Assembly (NCBI RefSeq): GCF_012641435.1
Contig: NZ_JABAIJ010000012.1
Coordinates: 106,030 to 170,029, forward strand
DNA: 64,000 nucleotides
Origin: Rhizobium sp. P38BS-XIX
Lineage (GTDB): Bacteria > Pseudomonadota > Alphaproteobacteria > Rhizobiales > Rhizobiaceae
Reading direction: 5' to 3'
Part shown: piece after piece, positions 1 to 8,215 of the stretch
How the letters are laid out: each line of letters begins with the position of its first letter
Numbering within the stretch: position 1 is the stretch's first letter
The notes under the pieces: model-generated
Databases searched by the model: none
Seen by the model: the letters and a program-made list of their open reading frames with translations, nothing else
What the model was told of the DNA's origin: nothing
Position numbers and translations under genes: made by a program

Positions 1-662
1 GTCGCTTCGAATTCAAGCGCCATCGGCGGCGGCAACTGCAGGGACGATTTGAGCGTCATCGGCCGAGCCGGGCCGCCATAAGGGGTTCCGGGTTCGGCGG
101 CGCCCGGACCACGCGGTTGAGGCTTCAGGTTATATTGCTTGTTTGCATCGTCGACACTTTTGCGCCAGGCGGCAGCGGCCTGTGCGAGTGCATCCGGTTC
201 CGCTGCCGGCGCAAGACCGTCGGCCGGGCTCTGATCCCATATCACCCGCGCCGACTGCGTGCCGGTATCGAACGGTCCGGCGATCATATCGTAGAAAAAA
301 AGAAGCCGCCCTTCACTCGGGAGGATGGCCGCCGCTCCCTCCATGCTCGACGCCTCCTTCAGGTCGACCTGGGCAACGAATGCATAAGGGAGACCGCCAG
401 CCAGATGGTCACGCAACTCCTTGTCATAAGGTTCACCAGACCGCTTGGCGATTTCGTCGATATTCTGAGGAATGGGCCGACGCGGCCAATCCATACCGCG
501 CGGGAGATCGGGTGTACCGCCGATGCGGGTTGAGCCTCTGGCATCGGAGCCGCCAACCGAAAACGTGATGACGCTTCCGAGCCCTTTGAGCAGCATCTCG
601 ACCTGATCTTTCGAAAACCGCTCCTCGATGATCTGGTGGGCTTCCGCTGGCGTATCGAACAT
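1..662 (-). CDS. DUF1963 (YwqG-like) family protein, C-terminus outside window
   Basis: The reverse strand is open from an ATG at 662-660 to the window edge, giving at least 220 residues with no stop, so the gene is cut at its 3' end. The translation has the DUF1963 signature: a GGTPDLPRGMDWPR segment near residue 44, then FVAQVDL and an LPSEGRLLFFYD segment, as in YwqG proteins that start with 'GG.P.LP....WP' and 'FlaQ.dL'. An AGGAGA ribosome-binding site lies about 8 bases before the ATG and fixes the start. The family's function is unknown. I am confident of the family and have nothing to say about its role here. Confidence 0.8.
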   Translation of the reverse strand, partial: MFDTPAEAHQIIEERFSKDQVEMLLKGLGSVITFSVGGSDARGSTRIGGTPDLPRGMDWPRRPIPQNIDEIAKRSGEPYDKELRDHLAGGLPYAFVAQVDLKEASSMEGAAAILPSEGRLLFFYDMIAGPFDTGTQSARVIWDQSPADGLAPAAEPDALAQAAAAWRKSVDDANKQYNLKPQPRGPGAAEPGTPYGGPARPMTLKSSLQLPPPMALEFEA

Positions 663-869
663 TCTGATCTGTCTCCTCTGCACTCCCGAAGGGAATTTCA
701 GCGAAGACAAGTAAGGTCCGGCAACATCACGACAAGTGCGAAATCTTGGACTTCACAACCCAACCTGGAAGCGGCGACCGAGCCAAGCGTTCCTCAAATC
801 CGTGCTAAGCCACCGCGCTGGCAAACGATGCCGAACATCTCGGGGTGAAGACCGAATTCCTTGGATTTT

Positions 870-898
870 CATCGAGTGGCCGATCGGCTCACTCGATG
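870..898. repeat. Strong inverted repeat downstream of the SDR gene
   Basis: CATCGAGTG at 870-878 pairs perfectly with CACTCGATG at 890-898, and the 11 bases between contain a further palindrome (GCCGATCGGC). It lies about 40 bases past the stop of the reverse-strand SDR. It could act as a transcription terminator or mRNA end stabiliser, but it has no T-run on either side. The rest of 663-935 shows no gene. Confidence 0.4.
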
Positions 899-935
899 AC
901 ATCAGGCAAATCGGAATCCGGCCTCCAGCCTGATC

Positions 936-1727
936 TCAGACGATGGTTGGCGTGATGCCGCCGTCAACGCGAAGGGCTGCGCCATTGGTGGCGGCGGACA
1001 AGGGACTGGCAACGTAGGCCACCAGGGTCGCGATCTCGTCGGCCTCGATCATTCGCTGTATCAGCGAAGAGGAACGGTCCTTGGCAAAGAACTGTGCCTC
1101 GATATCCTTCATGGGCGCCGTCGGATCGGCGGCAACGCTCTTGAGGAAATCCTCGATCCCTTCAGAGCGCGTGGTGCCCGGCATGACGGTGTTGACCGTC
1201 ACGTTGGTCCCCTTGGTCAGCCCTGCCAATCCGCGTGAAATCGACAATTGTGCGGTCTTGGTCATTCCATAGTGGATCATGTCCGTGGGCACGAGAACGC
1301 CGGATTCGCTGGCGATGAAGATCACCCGACCCCAATCGCGTTTCAGCATTCCCGGGAAATACGATCTGGCCAATCTTGCGCCGCTTAAAACATTGATCTC
1401 GAAGAAGCGACGCCAATCGTCATCCGTGATGTCTTCAAATGGCTTCGATTCATAGATGCCGAGGTTGTTGATCAGAATGTCCACGTCCGGGACCGCATCG
1501 ACAAGCGCCTTGGCGCCTTCGGCCGTGGCGACATCGGCGACGATCGGCCGAACCTTTCCCTTCGCGATGCCTTCCAGCTCCTTGGTTGCCTCATCCAATT
1601 TCGTTTGGGAACGACCTGGCATGATGACCGTCGCCCCCTCTTCGATCAGCCGCTTTGCGATCGCAAGACCGATACCGGCCGTCGATCCCGTCACCAGCGC
1701 TGTCTTACCTGTCAGCTTCAAGTCCAT
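936..1727 (-). CDS. SDR family NAD(P)-dependent oxidoreductase
   Basis: This is a 263-residue classical short-chain dehydrogenase. The cofactor motif TGSTAGIGLAIAKRL is at residues 11-25, the structural NNLGIYE (NNAG equivalent) near 90, the catalytic Ser in IASESG and the Tyr-Lys pair in YGMTK near 155, and a DGG-containing C-terminus typical of the family. I chose the ATG at 1727 because AGGAGC lies 8 bases upstream; a longer frame to 1760 adds residues without family support. It is divergent from a GntR regulator that may control it. The substrate cannot be told from sequence. Confidence 0.88.
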   Translation of the reverse strand: MDLKLTGKTALVTGSTAGIGLAIAKRLIEEGATVIMPGRSQTKLDEATKELEGIAKGKVRPIVADVATAEGAKALVDAVPDVDILINNLGIYESKPFEDITDDDWRRFFEINVLSGARLARSYFPGMLKRDWGRVIFIASESGVLVPTDMIHYGMTKTAQLSISRGLAGLTKGTNVTVNTVMPGTTRSEGIEDFLKSVAADPTAPMKDIEAQFFAKDRSSSLIQRMIEADEIATLVAYVASPLSAATNGAALRVDGGITPTIV

Positions 1728-2050
1728 TTTGCCTGCTCCTTTTGAAATATGCTCGTGCAAAACATGGTGCGAAAAGCATCACTGACAAACCGTGACGGCG
1801 TCCAAACACTTGTGAAAATATTTCACAAGCCGCACCCGATTTGAGATCCAGAAGCTCACAGCGACACAATGCGGGCGGCTGCCGAAATGCCTGAAAGGCA
1901 CGTTCTTGAACAGGCGCCAGAGAGGCGGATTTTGCCTGACGATAACACCTTGTGGCGCGCTTGAGCCAGAAGGATTCACCTTTCTGCTGCAACCGGCGAT
2001 GCAATTTCAATCTCCTCGCTCCAGCAATTGACAACAGCTTCTAAAATCAG

Positions 2051-2078
2051 TATTGGATACAATTATGATATCGGATAC
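2051..2078 (+). promoter_or_regulatory. Direct repeat TAT(T/C)GGATAC around the GntR start, possible autoregulatory operator
   Basis: TATTGGATAC at 2051-2060 is repeated as TATCGGATAC at 2069-2078, exactly 18 bases on, so both copies lie on one face of the helix. The first copy also sits in ATTGGATACAAT, close to the ATTGTATACAAT-type palindromes bound by FCD-type GntR regulators. The repeats flank the GntR start codon. This suggests autoregulation; it is inference. The rest of the 1728-2050 divergent region has no gene. Confidence 0.35.
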
Positions 2079-2703
2079 TAAAAAGACGCAAGCACAGGCG
2101 ATTACCGAAGAGATCAGGGCGCTGATCCTCAACGGGACGTTTCATCCAGGTGAACCTCTCCGCCAGGAAGCGCTTTCGGAACAGCTGGGTGTTAGCCGCA
2201 CGCCGCTTCGGCACGCGCTTCAGTCGCTTGCCGAAGACGGATTGGTCGAGATGATCGGCTTCAAGGGCGCAAGAATCCCGCTGATCGACCAGGCAATGAC
2301 CCGCGACCTCTTCGAGATGCGGCTGCTGCTGGAGCCGCTTGCGCTGAGATCCGCCTTTGGACACCACACCAAGCTCGACTTTGCCAAGGCGGAAATGGCG
2401 CTCGATGCTGCTGAGGGAGAGCAGAAGCCATCGAGACTCTCCGAGCTGAACTGGGAGTTTCACCATGCCCTGTACGCCCCGTCGAACCGCCCGACGCTGC
2501 TTAATACCATCCAGCAGCTCAACAAGGCATCCGCGCTTGCGGAAGTGATCGCAACCTCGATCGTTGCCCGCCCGGAAAAATCGGCCGCCGAACATCGCGG
2601 GTTGCTTCAGGCATGCCGGAACGGCAACGAAGACGATGCCGTTGCAGCATTGAGCGAGCATTTGCGTCTGGCGCATCACGACATGCAGAACGGGACAAAA
2701 TAG
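2065..2703 (+). CDS. GntR family transcriptional regulator, FCD domain
   Basis: The protein has 212 residues. An N-terminal winged helix (about residues 10-70) contains ILNGTFHPGEPLRQEALSEQ and LGVSRTPLRHALQSLAEDGL, the GntR recognition-helix pattern. An all-helical FCD ligand domain follows, with RDLFEMRLLLEPLALR near residue 85 and the metal/ligand His in the second half (FHHALY, EHRGLL). The chosen ATG at 2065 has no clear Shine-Dalgarno; a TTG at 2053 is the alternative. The stop is 2 bases before the M20 hydrolase start, so the two are co-transcribed and the regulator probably senses that enzyme's substrate or product. Confidence 0.9.
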   Translation: MISDTKKTQAQAITEEIRALILNGTFHPGEPLRQEALSEQLGVSRTPLRHALQSLAEDGLVEMIGFKGARIPLIDQAMTRDLFEMRLLLEPLALRSAFGHHTKLDFAKAEMALDAAEGEQKPSRLSELNWEFHHALYAPSNRPTLLNTIQQLNKASALAEVIATSIVARPEKSAAEHRGLLQACRNGNEDDAVAALSEHLRLAHHDMQNGTK

Positions 2704-2705
2704 CG

Positions 2706-3875
2706 ATGCCTATCTCGAACAGAATAGCCGAATTTCGCGACGACATGATCCGGTGGCGACATCATCTCCACGCCAATCCCGAACTGTCCTATCAAGAGCA
2801 TGAAACCGCCGGCTTCGTTGCCGAAACGCTTCGCGCCAACGGAATCGAAGTGACGGAAGGCATTGGCGGAACCGGCGTTATCGGCGTTCTTCACGGAAGC
2901 CGTGAAGGCGCGCGCTCGATCGGACTTCGAGCCGACATGGATGCGCTTGCGATCGAAGAGCGCAACGATTTCGCACACCGGTCTAAAAACAAGGGCGTCA
3001 TGCACGCCTGCGGCCATGACGGCCATACCGCGATGCTCCTTGGCGCCGCGCGCTATCTCTCAGAAACTAGAAATTTTGCCGGCCAAGTTGTCTTCATTTT
3101 CCAACCGGCCGAGGAGATGGGCGGAACGGATGGCGGCGCGGCCCGCATGATCCGGGAAGGCCTGTTTGAAAAATTTCCCTGCGACGAGCTCTATGGTCTG
3201 CACAACTGGCCGGGCATGGATATCGGAACCTTTGCCGTAAAGGCCGGGCCGATGATGGCATCCGGCGACAGTTTTGAGATCACCATTTCATCCACCGGCA
3301 TGCATGCCGCCCAGCCGCACAAAGGCGTCGATGTCATCTTGACGGCCGGACATATCATCGTCGCACTCCAGCAGATTTCCGCGCGGAATATCGATCCACT
3401 GGACGCGATAGTCGTAAGCGCCACGCAGGTTCATGGCGGCGACGCTTACAATGTCCTGCCAAACACCGTGACCATTCGCGGCACGGTGAGAGCATTCTCG
3501 CCCACGGCCCGCAAGTCGGCCGAGATGGGCGTCCGACGTGTGGTCGAGGGCATAAGCTTGGCGACCGGCGCACAATGCGACGTTTCCTACCTTCAACAAT
3601 ATCCGACACTGATCAACGCTGATGGTGCTGCCCGATCGGCGGAACTCGCCGCCTCGTCCGTTTTCAACAGGGTCGAAACGAACCCGTCGCAGACGATGAT
3701 CGTCGAGGATTTCGCCTTTATGCTTGAGAACCACCCCGGATGTTATGGCTGGATAGGCAACGGACCGGATGACAATGGCCGTATCCTGCACAGCGCGTGG
3801 TACGACTTCAATGACGATGCCTTCTTTTATGGGGCGTCCTTCTTCGCGGGCCTCGTTGAAGGGCCACGGTCGTAA
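2706..3875 (+). CDS. M20 family metallopeptidase / amidohydrolase (hippurate hydrolase type)
   Basis: This 389-residue cytoplasmic zinc amidohydrolase is of the M20D type (HipO, IAA-amino acid hydrolase, N-acyl amino acid amidohydrolase). Diagnostic segments are RWRHHLHANPELSYQE near the start, GLRADMDALAIEE, the metal-site run MHACGHDGHTAMLLGAA near residue 100, FQPAEE with the catalytic glutamates, GLHNWPG, and the terminal HSAWYDFND. The family removes an acyl group from an N-acylated amino acid. The start at 2706 is fixed by its position just after the GntR stop. The exact substrate is unknown; operon pairing with the GntR suggests induction by an amino-acid conjugate. Confidence 0.9.
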   Translation: MPISNRIAEFRDDMIRWRHHLHANPELSYQEHETAGFVAETLRANGIEVTEGIGGTGVIGVLHGSREGARSIGLRADMDALAIEERNDFAHRSKNKGVMHACGHDGHTAMLLGAARYLSETRNFAGQVVFIFQPAEEMGGTDGGAARMIREGLFEKFPCDELYGLHNWPGMDIGTFAVKAGPMMASGDSFEITISSTGMHAAQPHKGVDVILTAGHIIVALQQISARNIDPLDAIVVSATQVHGGDAYNVLPNTVTIRGTVRAFSPTARKSAEMGVRRVVEGISLATGAQCDVSYLQQYPTLINADGAARSAELAASSVFNRVETNPSQTMIVEDFAFMLENHPGCYGWIGNGPDDNGRILHSAWYDFNDDAFFYGASFFAGLVEGPRS

Positions 3876-4081
3876 GATCGATACGCAGCGCCGGAAACCG
3901 CTGCCGTAAAAGGTTTTGCCATTCAGGCTTACCCAACTTTCATTGGAAGACGTCGGCCAAGGCGTGTGGAGTGCCGCCTGGCGTTCCACGCGAAAACACT
4001 GACGATTACGCTTCGGCAATAGCGCCTCGTCTGCCACTTAAAGCCTCATCAGCGCATCACGCGTTTGTTACTGTAACGTCT

Positions 4082-4107
4082 GTAACAACGATCATTCCCG
4101 CTGCGAG
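4082..4107 (+). promoter_or_regulatory. Putative ECF (SigF-like) promoter of the bufferin operon
   Basis: GTAACA at 4082-4087 is followed after exactly 16 bases by CGAG at 4104-4107. The same GTAACA-N16-CG arrangement occurs before the sigma factor gene at 6883-6908, as expected for an ECF sigma that controls itself and its target. It lies 50 bases before the precursor gene. A second GTAAC occurs 9 bases upstream (4073-4077). From memory, Caulobacter SigF promoters have a GTAAC-like -35; I cannot verify the full consensus here. Confidence 0.5.
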
Positions 4108-4157
4108 TACCTGACGTGCCCCGTTGAAAGGGGCGTCATAAGCAACGGAGAAAATGA

Positions 4158-4472
4158 ATGTTGAAGACCTCGATCAGCACCGCCATTCTTGCAGGCGCCA
4201 TCACCTCCGCGCTCGCCACCGTGGCAGGCGCAGCCCCCCTGACCAAGGCTGAAGCTTCGGCCGCGATCGCTGCCCACAAGGAAAAGTGCTACGGCGTCGC
4301 GCTGAAGGGCCAGAACGATTGCGCCGCCGGCCCCGGCACTACGTGCCAGGGAACCTCGATCAAGGACTTCCAGGGCAATTCCTGGAAATTCGTTCAGGGC
4401 GGCACCTGCGCTTCTCTCGATCTGCCCGGCGGCCGCCACGGCTCGCTGAAGCCGCTGCAGCGCGATCTCTAA
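4158..4472 (+). CDS. bufA: DUF2282 bufferin-type RiPP precursor (BufA1-like)
   Basis: This 104-residue exported precursor has a signal peptide (MLKTSISTAILAGAI...AGA, cleavage near residue 25). The mature part carries four cysteines in the contexts EKCYGVA, NDCAAG, TTCQGTS and GGTCASL, the DUF2282/BufA1 pattern. In Caulobacter such cysteines are converted to copper-binding heterocycles by a DUF692 enzyme with a DUF2063 partner, and the product buffers periplasmic copper. GGAG lies 8 bases before the ATG. The genes that follow are exactly those partners, which makes the assignment firm. Which metal is bound here is inferred, not shown. Confidence 0.93.
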   Translation: MLKTSISTAILAGAITSALATVAGAAPLTKAEASAAIAAHKEKCYGVALKGQNDCAAGPGTTCQGTSIKDFQGNSWKFVQGGTCASLDLPGGRHGSLKPLQRDL

Positions 4473-4500
4473 GCCCGAAATCAGGAAAGCGGAGGCGACC

Positions 4501-5442
4501 ATGGTCAACGTCGATATGACGACCAATCCTCACATGGAGATGGAAAGCACACTCCGCTTTCCGACAATTTCGGTGGCCGGCCAGACTGGCACCAGCTTCA
4601 AGCCGGAGCACCTGAATGCGATCATAGCGGAGGCCGCCTCGCGCGGCTTCTTCGAAGTGCATGCAGAGAACTACATGGGTGCAGGTGGGCCGCCGCATCG
4701 CGCGCTGGAACGCATACGGCGCGACCACCCGATTTCCCTTCACGGTGTGTGCATGTCGCTGGGCGGACCCCACCCCCTCGACGGAGAACACCTCAAGCGC
4801 TTCAAAAGTCTCGTCGATCGATACGAGCCGGCCCTGGTCTCGGAACATCTCGCCTGGTCGACGCATATGGATACCTATCTCAACGACCTGCTGCCTCTTC
4901 CCTATACTCCAGCGACGCTGGCGCATGTCTGCGATCATGTCGATCATATGCAAACCACGATCGGGCGCCCCATCCTTCTGGAAAACCCATCCACCTATGT
5001 GCTTTTTTCGGAATCTTCGATCAGCGAAACCGATTTCATCCGCGAGATATCGAAGCGCACCGGCTGCGGCCTGCTGCTCGACATCAACAACGTCTTTGTG
5101 TCCGCCACCAACCATGGCTATTCGGCCTTGGAATATCTGCGTGACTTTCCGCTGGCCAATGTCGGCGAAATCCACCTTGCCGGCCATACCGAGCAGGAGG
5201 ACGACGAAGGTGAGATGCTGTTGATCGACAGCCATGACGGGCCGGTCGCCGATGCCGTATGGCAACTCTACGAAAGAGTGATTGCCCGCCAGGGGCCGAT
5301 CCCGACGCTGATCGAATGGGACAGCAATATTCCCGAATGGCCTGTGCTGCGCTCGGAAGCGCTTGCGGCTGAAGCTATTCTCGCCAGATATGCCGACCGC
5401 ACGATGACGGAGCACAGGGAGACGTTCCATGCCGTCGGCTGA
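4501..5442 (+). CDS. bufB: DUF692 multinuclear non-haem iron oxidase (MNIO), bufferin-modifying enzyme
   Basis: This 313-residue TIM-barrel enzyme is of the MbnB/BufB (MNIO) type. Segments carrying the His/Asp/Glu iron ligands are visible: HAENYMG, LHGVCMSLGG, ENPSTYV, LLLDINNVFVSATNHG and GEIHLAGH. The family oxidises cysteine residues of a ribosomal peptide to oxazolone- or thiooxazole-type groups that bind copper. It follows the precursor by 28 bases and overlaps the next gene by 14, so expression is coupled. The enzyme acts in the cytoplasm before export of the peptide. Confidence 0.93.
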   Translation: MVNVDMTTNPHMEMESTLRFPTISVAGQTGTSFKPEHLNAIIAEAASRGFFEVHAENYMGAGGPPHRALERIRRDHPISLHGVCMSLGGPHPLDGEHLKRFKSLVDRYEPALVSEHLAWSTHMDTYLNDLLPLPYTPATLAHVCDHVDHMQTTIGRPILLENPSTYVLFSESSISETDFIREISKRTGCGLLLDINNVFVSATNHGYSALEYLRDFPLANVGEIHLAGHTEQEDDEGEMLLIDSHDGPVADAVWQLYERVIARQGPIPTLIEWDSNIPEWPVLRSEALAAEAILARYADRTMTEHRETFHAVG

Positions 5443-6241
5443 ACTCTTGACGATCCGGCGGCCTGCACCGGATTTCGCCCGGGAGTTCGCAGATGGATTG
5501 CTGGCTCCGGAACTTCCGACCCCGAAGACAGTTGTAGGGCCACACGGCAAAAGGGCGGAAAAGCGCTACAACGTCTATCGCAACAACGTAACTGTCAGCC
5601 TGATCGGAGCCCTCGCCTCGATCTTTCCAGCCGTCGAGCGCATCACCGGACCTGACTTCTTTCGCGCTATGGCGCGTTTCCATATCCGCGAGACGCCCCC
5701 GACCTCGGCGCTGCTATTTGAATACGGTCGCGACTTTGCCGATTTCATCGATCGCTATGAGTATGCACAGGAGATGCCATGGCTTTCCGATGTGGCGAGG
5801 ATCGAGCGTGCCTGGCTGGACGCCTATCACGCCGCGGATGCGCCTGCCGTTTCCCTTGCAGCGCTCGGTGCTATCCCGCCCGAAAAGCTGGGCGGGCTCA
5901 CCTTCCGACCGCATCCTGCGACACGGCTGATGTCATCGGCTCATCCGGTCGTGACCATCTTCGTCTTGAACCGCAGTAGTGGTCCTGTGGATCGGGTCAA
6001 GGATCGGCCGGAAGACGGATTGATCTGCCGTTACCAGGATGAGGTCAGCATACGGCTTTTACCGTCCGGAGGCGCCGCCTTTATCGCCGCGCTGATGAGC
6101 GGCGAATGTCTTGCGGCTGCAGCGGCGGCGGCCCTCGAAGTCAGTCCCGATTTCGACCTATCTCTCGCGATTGGCGAGATGGTCGAAGCCGGCGCCTTTT
6201 CCCATATCGAGATGGAGATCTCAGATGTCGAACATGCTTGA
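5429..6241 (+). CDS. bufC: DUF2063 (HvfC/BufC-type) partner of the DUF692 enzyme
   Basis: This is a 270-residue protein with the DUF2063 N-terminal helical domain: FADGLLAPELPTP followed by KRYNVYRNNVTVSLIGALAS and FPAVERITGPDFFRAMARFH. The C-terminal part is the recognition-like domain seen in MbnC/BufC proteins. The family binds the precursor peptide and presents it to the MNIO enzyme. The start overlaps the DUF692 gene by 14 bases and the end overlaps the DoxX gene by 17, as in known bufferin operons. Its older name, putative DNA-binding domain protein, is not supported by anything I see. Confidence 0.88.
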   Translation: MPSAELLTIRRPAPDFAREFADGLLAPELPTPKTVVGPHGKRAEKRYNVYRNNVTVSLIGALASIFPAVERITGPDFFRAMARFHIRETPPTSALLFEYGRDFADFIDRYEYAQEMPWLSDVARIERAWLDAYHAADAPAVSLAALGAIPPEKLGGLTFRPHPATRLMSSAHPVVTIFVLNRSSGPVDRVKDRPEDGLICRYQDEVSIRLLPSGGAAFIAALMSGECLAAAAAAALEVSPDFDLSLAIGEMVEAGAFSHIEMEISDVEHA

Positions 6242-6740
6242 TACCGTACCCAACGATCGGCTGTCTTCACGACCGGCGCGTCTTGTCACGATGGCGAGTG
6301 GCCTTGTTCGTAGCGCGGCCCAACCGGATATCGTTCAGGCGGTCCTGCGGATTGCGCTTGCGGTGCCGTTCTGGCGCTCGGGGATGCTTAAGTGGAACGG
6401 CTTCCTTCAACTGAACGACACGGCGATCGATCTGTTTACGCAAGAATTCATGCTGCATCTTCCCGGAGGTCCCTATCCCTTTCCCGCTCCGGCCACGATG
6501 GCGTTCCTGTCGGGCTGCGGCGAGATCATCTTTCCAACCCTGCTTGTTCTCGGTCTTGCCACGCGCTTTGCCGGCCTTGGCCTTTTGTTGATGACCCTGA
6601 TCGTTGAGCTGACCGTTCCCGATGGTTGGCCCGTTCATATCACCTGGGCGGCAATGGCCCTTGCCATCATGCGCTACGGACCGGGCCGCTTGTCGTTCGA
6701 TGCATTGATCGCCCGCATCGCCGGCGCTGTTTATCGCTAG
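6225..6740 (+). CDS. bufD: DoxX family membrane protein of the bufferin operon
   Basis: This 171-residue integral membrane protein has about four hydrophobic segments and the DoxX pattern (ALAVPFWRSGMLKWNGF, FLSGCGEIIFPTLLVLGLATRFAG). DoxX proteins regularly close bufferin/DUF692 operons; their biochemical role is not settled. The ATG at 6225 lies inside the upstream gene, giving a 17-base overlap, and the hydrophobic region begins about 30 residues later. A strong terminator follows at 6772. Confidence 0.87.
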   Translation: MSNMLDTVPNDRLSSRPARLVTMASGLVRSAAQPDIVQAVLRIALAVPFWRSGMLKWNGFLQLNDTAIDLFTQEFMLHLPGGPYPFPAPATMAFLSGCGEIIFPTLLVLGLATRFAGLGLLLMTLIVELTVPDGWPVHITWAAMALAIMRYGPGRLSFDALIARIAGAVYR

Positions 6741-6771
6741 GCGGCACCCCGCAGCGCTTCCTGCCAAACAA

Positions 6772-6806
6772 CCACCTTGCTCATCGAGCGAGGTGGCTTT
6801 TGCGTT
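6772..6806 (+). terminator. Rho-independent terminator of the bufferin operon
   Basis: CCACCTTGCTC (6772-6782) pairs with GAGCGAGGTGG (6786-6796), an 11-bp stem with one G-T pair and a 3-base loop, followed by CTTTTGCGTTTT. It lies 31 bases after the DoxX stop and separates that operon from the sigma factor unit. Confidence 0.9.
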
Positions 6807-6882
6807 TTCTTGGCTTATCACCCTTGCCGATTGTCCGTTGATGCGCTCAATAGGCGCCGCGTCAAAAAATTTCGGCATGCCG

Positions 6883-6908
6883 GTAACAGAAACGTGGTCT
6901 GGCGCGTA
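6883..6908 (+). promoter_or_regulatory. Putative autoregulated ECF promoter of the sigma factor gene
   Basis: GTAACA at 6883-6888, then 16 bases, then CGTA at 6905-6908. Spacing and -35-like element are identical to those before the bufferin precursor. Transcription would start about 10 bases before the ATG at 6923, so the message would have a very short leader. Confidence 0.5.
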
Positions 6909-6922
6909 GGGGATAGTGGCGG

Positions 6923-7489
6923 ATGAAATATTCGGCCCGCGAAGAGGAATGGGCAGCATGGATGCGCGCGGCAATGGCCGGCGACGCGCAATCCTATGAC
7001 CGTTTTCTGAAGGCCGTGACACCCTATCTCCGATCCATCGCCCGGCGGCGCTGCGATCAGTTTGGTGCGCCGCCCAGCGAGGTGGAAGACGTGGTTCAGG
7101 AAGTTCTGCTGGCGGTTCATCTGAAACGCGGGACGTGGGACATCTCGCGCCCGATCGGCCCGTGGCTGTCGACCATCGTGCGTAACAAGCTGATCGACAG
7201 CCTTCGCCGCCGCGGGCGCCATGTGAACGTACCGATCGAGGATGTCATGGAGACGCTGGAGGTCGACCAGCAGGATGACGGCGCCGATCGCATCGATGTG
7301 GATCGGATGCTGGAGGGACTGCGCGATCCGCAACGCGAAATCGTGCGGTCGATCTCGCTCGGTGGCGCCGGCGTCCGCGAAACGGCCGAAAGACTGAATA
7401 TGACGGAAGGCGCCGTGCGGGTGGCGCTACACAGGGCACTCAAGGGATTGGCGGCCCTTTATCGGAGCGACAGACGTGAAGACGGATGA
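6923..7489 (+). CDS. sigF: ECF RNA polymerase sigma factor (SigF-like)
   Basis: The protein has 188 residues. Region 2 spans about residues 15-85 (AGDAQSYDRFLKAVTPYL, then VEDVVQEVLLAVH and WLSTIVRNKLIDSLRRR). Region 4 is near 130-175 (LRDPQREIVRSISLGG, ETAERLNMTEGAVRVALHRA). It overlaps the gene for a DUF1109/NrsF anti-sigma by 14 bases. In Caulobacter the SigF-NrsF pair controls bufferin operons in response to metal stress, and here the pair stands directly next to one. Regulation is probably autogenous through the motif at 6883. Confidence 0.9.
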   Translation: MKYSAREEEWAAWMRAAMAGDAQSYDRFLKAVTPYLRSIARRRCDQFGAPPSEVEDVVQEVLLAVHLKRGTWDISRPIGPWLSTIVRNKLIDSLRRRGRHVNVPIEDVMETLEVDQQDDGADRIDVDRMLEGLRDPQREIVRSISLGGAGVRETAERLNMTEGAVRVALHRALKGLAALYRSDRREDG

Positions 7490-8111
7490 CTTTATCAATC
7501 TGCTGACAAACGACTCCCGCGTGAAGGTCCGCTTCGGCCGCGTATTCGCCATCGCGCTTGCGATCGGCGTCGTGCTTTCCGCGGCATTCCTTCTTTCCAC
7601 TATCGGTATCCGCAAGAACATGGCGGAGATGATCGAAACACCGCGCGTCGTCTTCAAGCTCGGCTTGACGTTACTGCTCGCCATCACGGCAACCCGGCTG
7701 GCATTCAGGGTCGGCAAGCCCGGCATATCGCTTCACGCAGCGGCGCTGACGCTGATCCTGCCCTTGGCCATCCTGATCGCCGGGCTTGCTATCGAGCTCA
7801 TGGTCGTGCCTGAAGATGCCTGGGCAACCAGTATGAAGGGACACTTCTCCGTCTTCTGCCTGATTTTCGTCCCGGCCCTATCGATCGCGCCCCTGGCTGC
7901 CATACTCTATTCCATCCGCCAGGGCGCTCCCGAAAATCCCGGCAAGGCCGGCGCAATTGCAGGGCTCGCCGCCGGCGGCATTGCCGCTGCAATCTATGCC
8001 TGGCATTGCCCGGACGACAGCCCGCTCTTTCTGGCGACCTGGTATTCGATCGGAATCCTGGCAGCCACAGCCGCGGGTTTTCTCCTGGGTCGACGTGTCC
8101 TTCGCTGGTAG
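7476..8111 (+). CDS. nrsF: NrsF-type (DUF1109) transmembrane anti-sigma factor
   Basis: This 211-residue protein begins with the DUF1109 motif KTDDFINLLTND. It has six hydrophobic segments and ends with the conserved YAWHCPDDSPLF stretch followed by a final membrane span. In Caulobacter NrsF, conserved cysteines sense chromate or cadmium and release SigF; here Cys residues are visible in FSVFCLIF and in the WHCPDD motif. It overlaps the sigma gene by 14 bases. A weak hairpin (CGCTCG/CGAGCG, 8121-8137) follows and may end transcription. Confidence 0.9.
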   Translation: MKTDDFINLLTNDSRVKVRFGRVFAIALAIGVVLSAAFLLSTIGIRKNMAEMIETPRVVFKLGLTLLLAITATRLAFRVGKPGISLHAAALTLILPLAILIAGLAIELMVVPEDAWATSMKGHFSVFCLIFVPALSIAPLAAILYSIRQGAPENPGKAGAIAGLAAGGIAAAIYAWHCPDDSPLFLATWYSIGILAATAAGFLLGRRVLRW

Positions 8112-8215
8112 GCGTACGCACGCTCGATGGCCGAGCGATTTGCCTTCGCTTCAGCCAGTTGACATCGAGCCGGAAGCCCTTGATTTTAGATGATTGGAGA
8201 TCGACGCGGAGCCAA

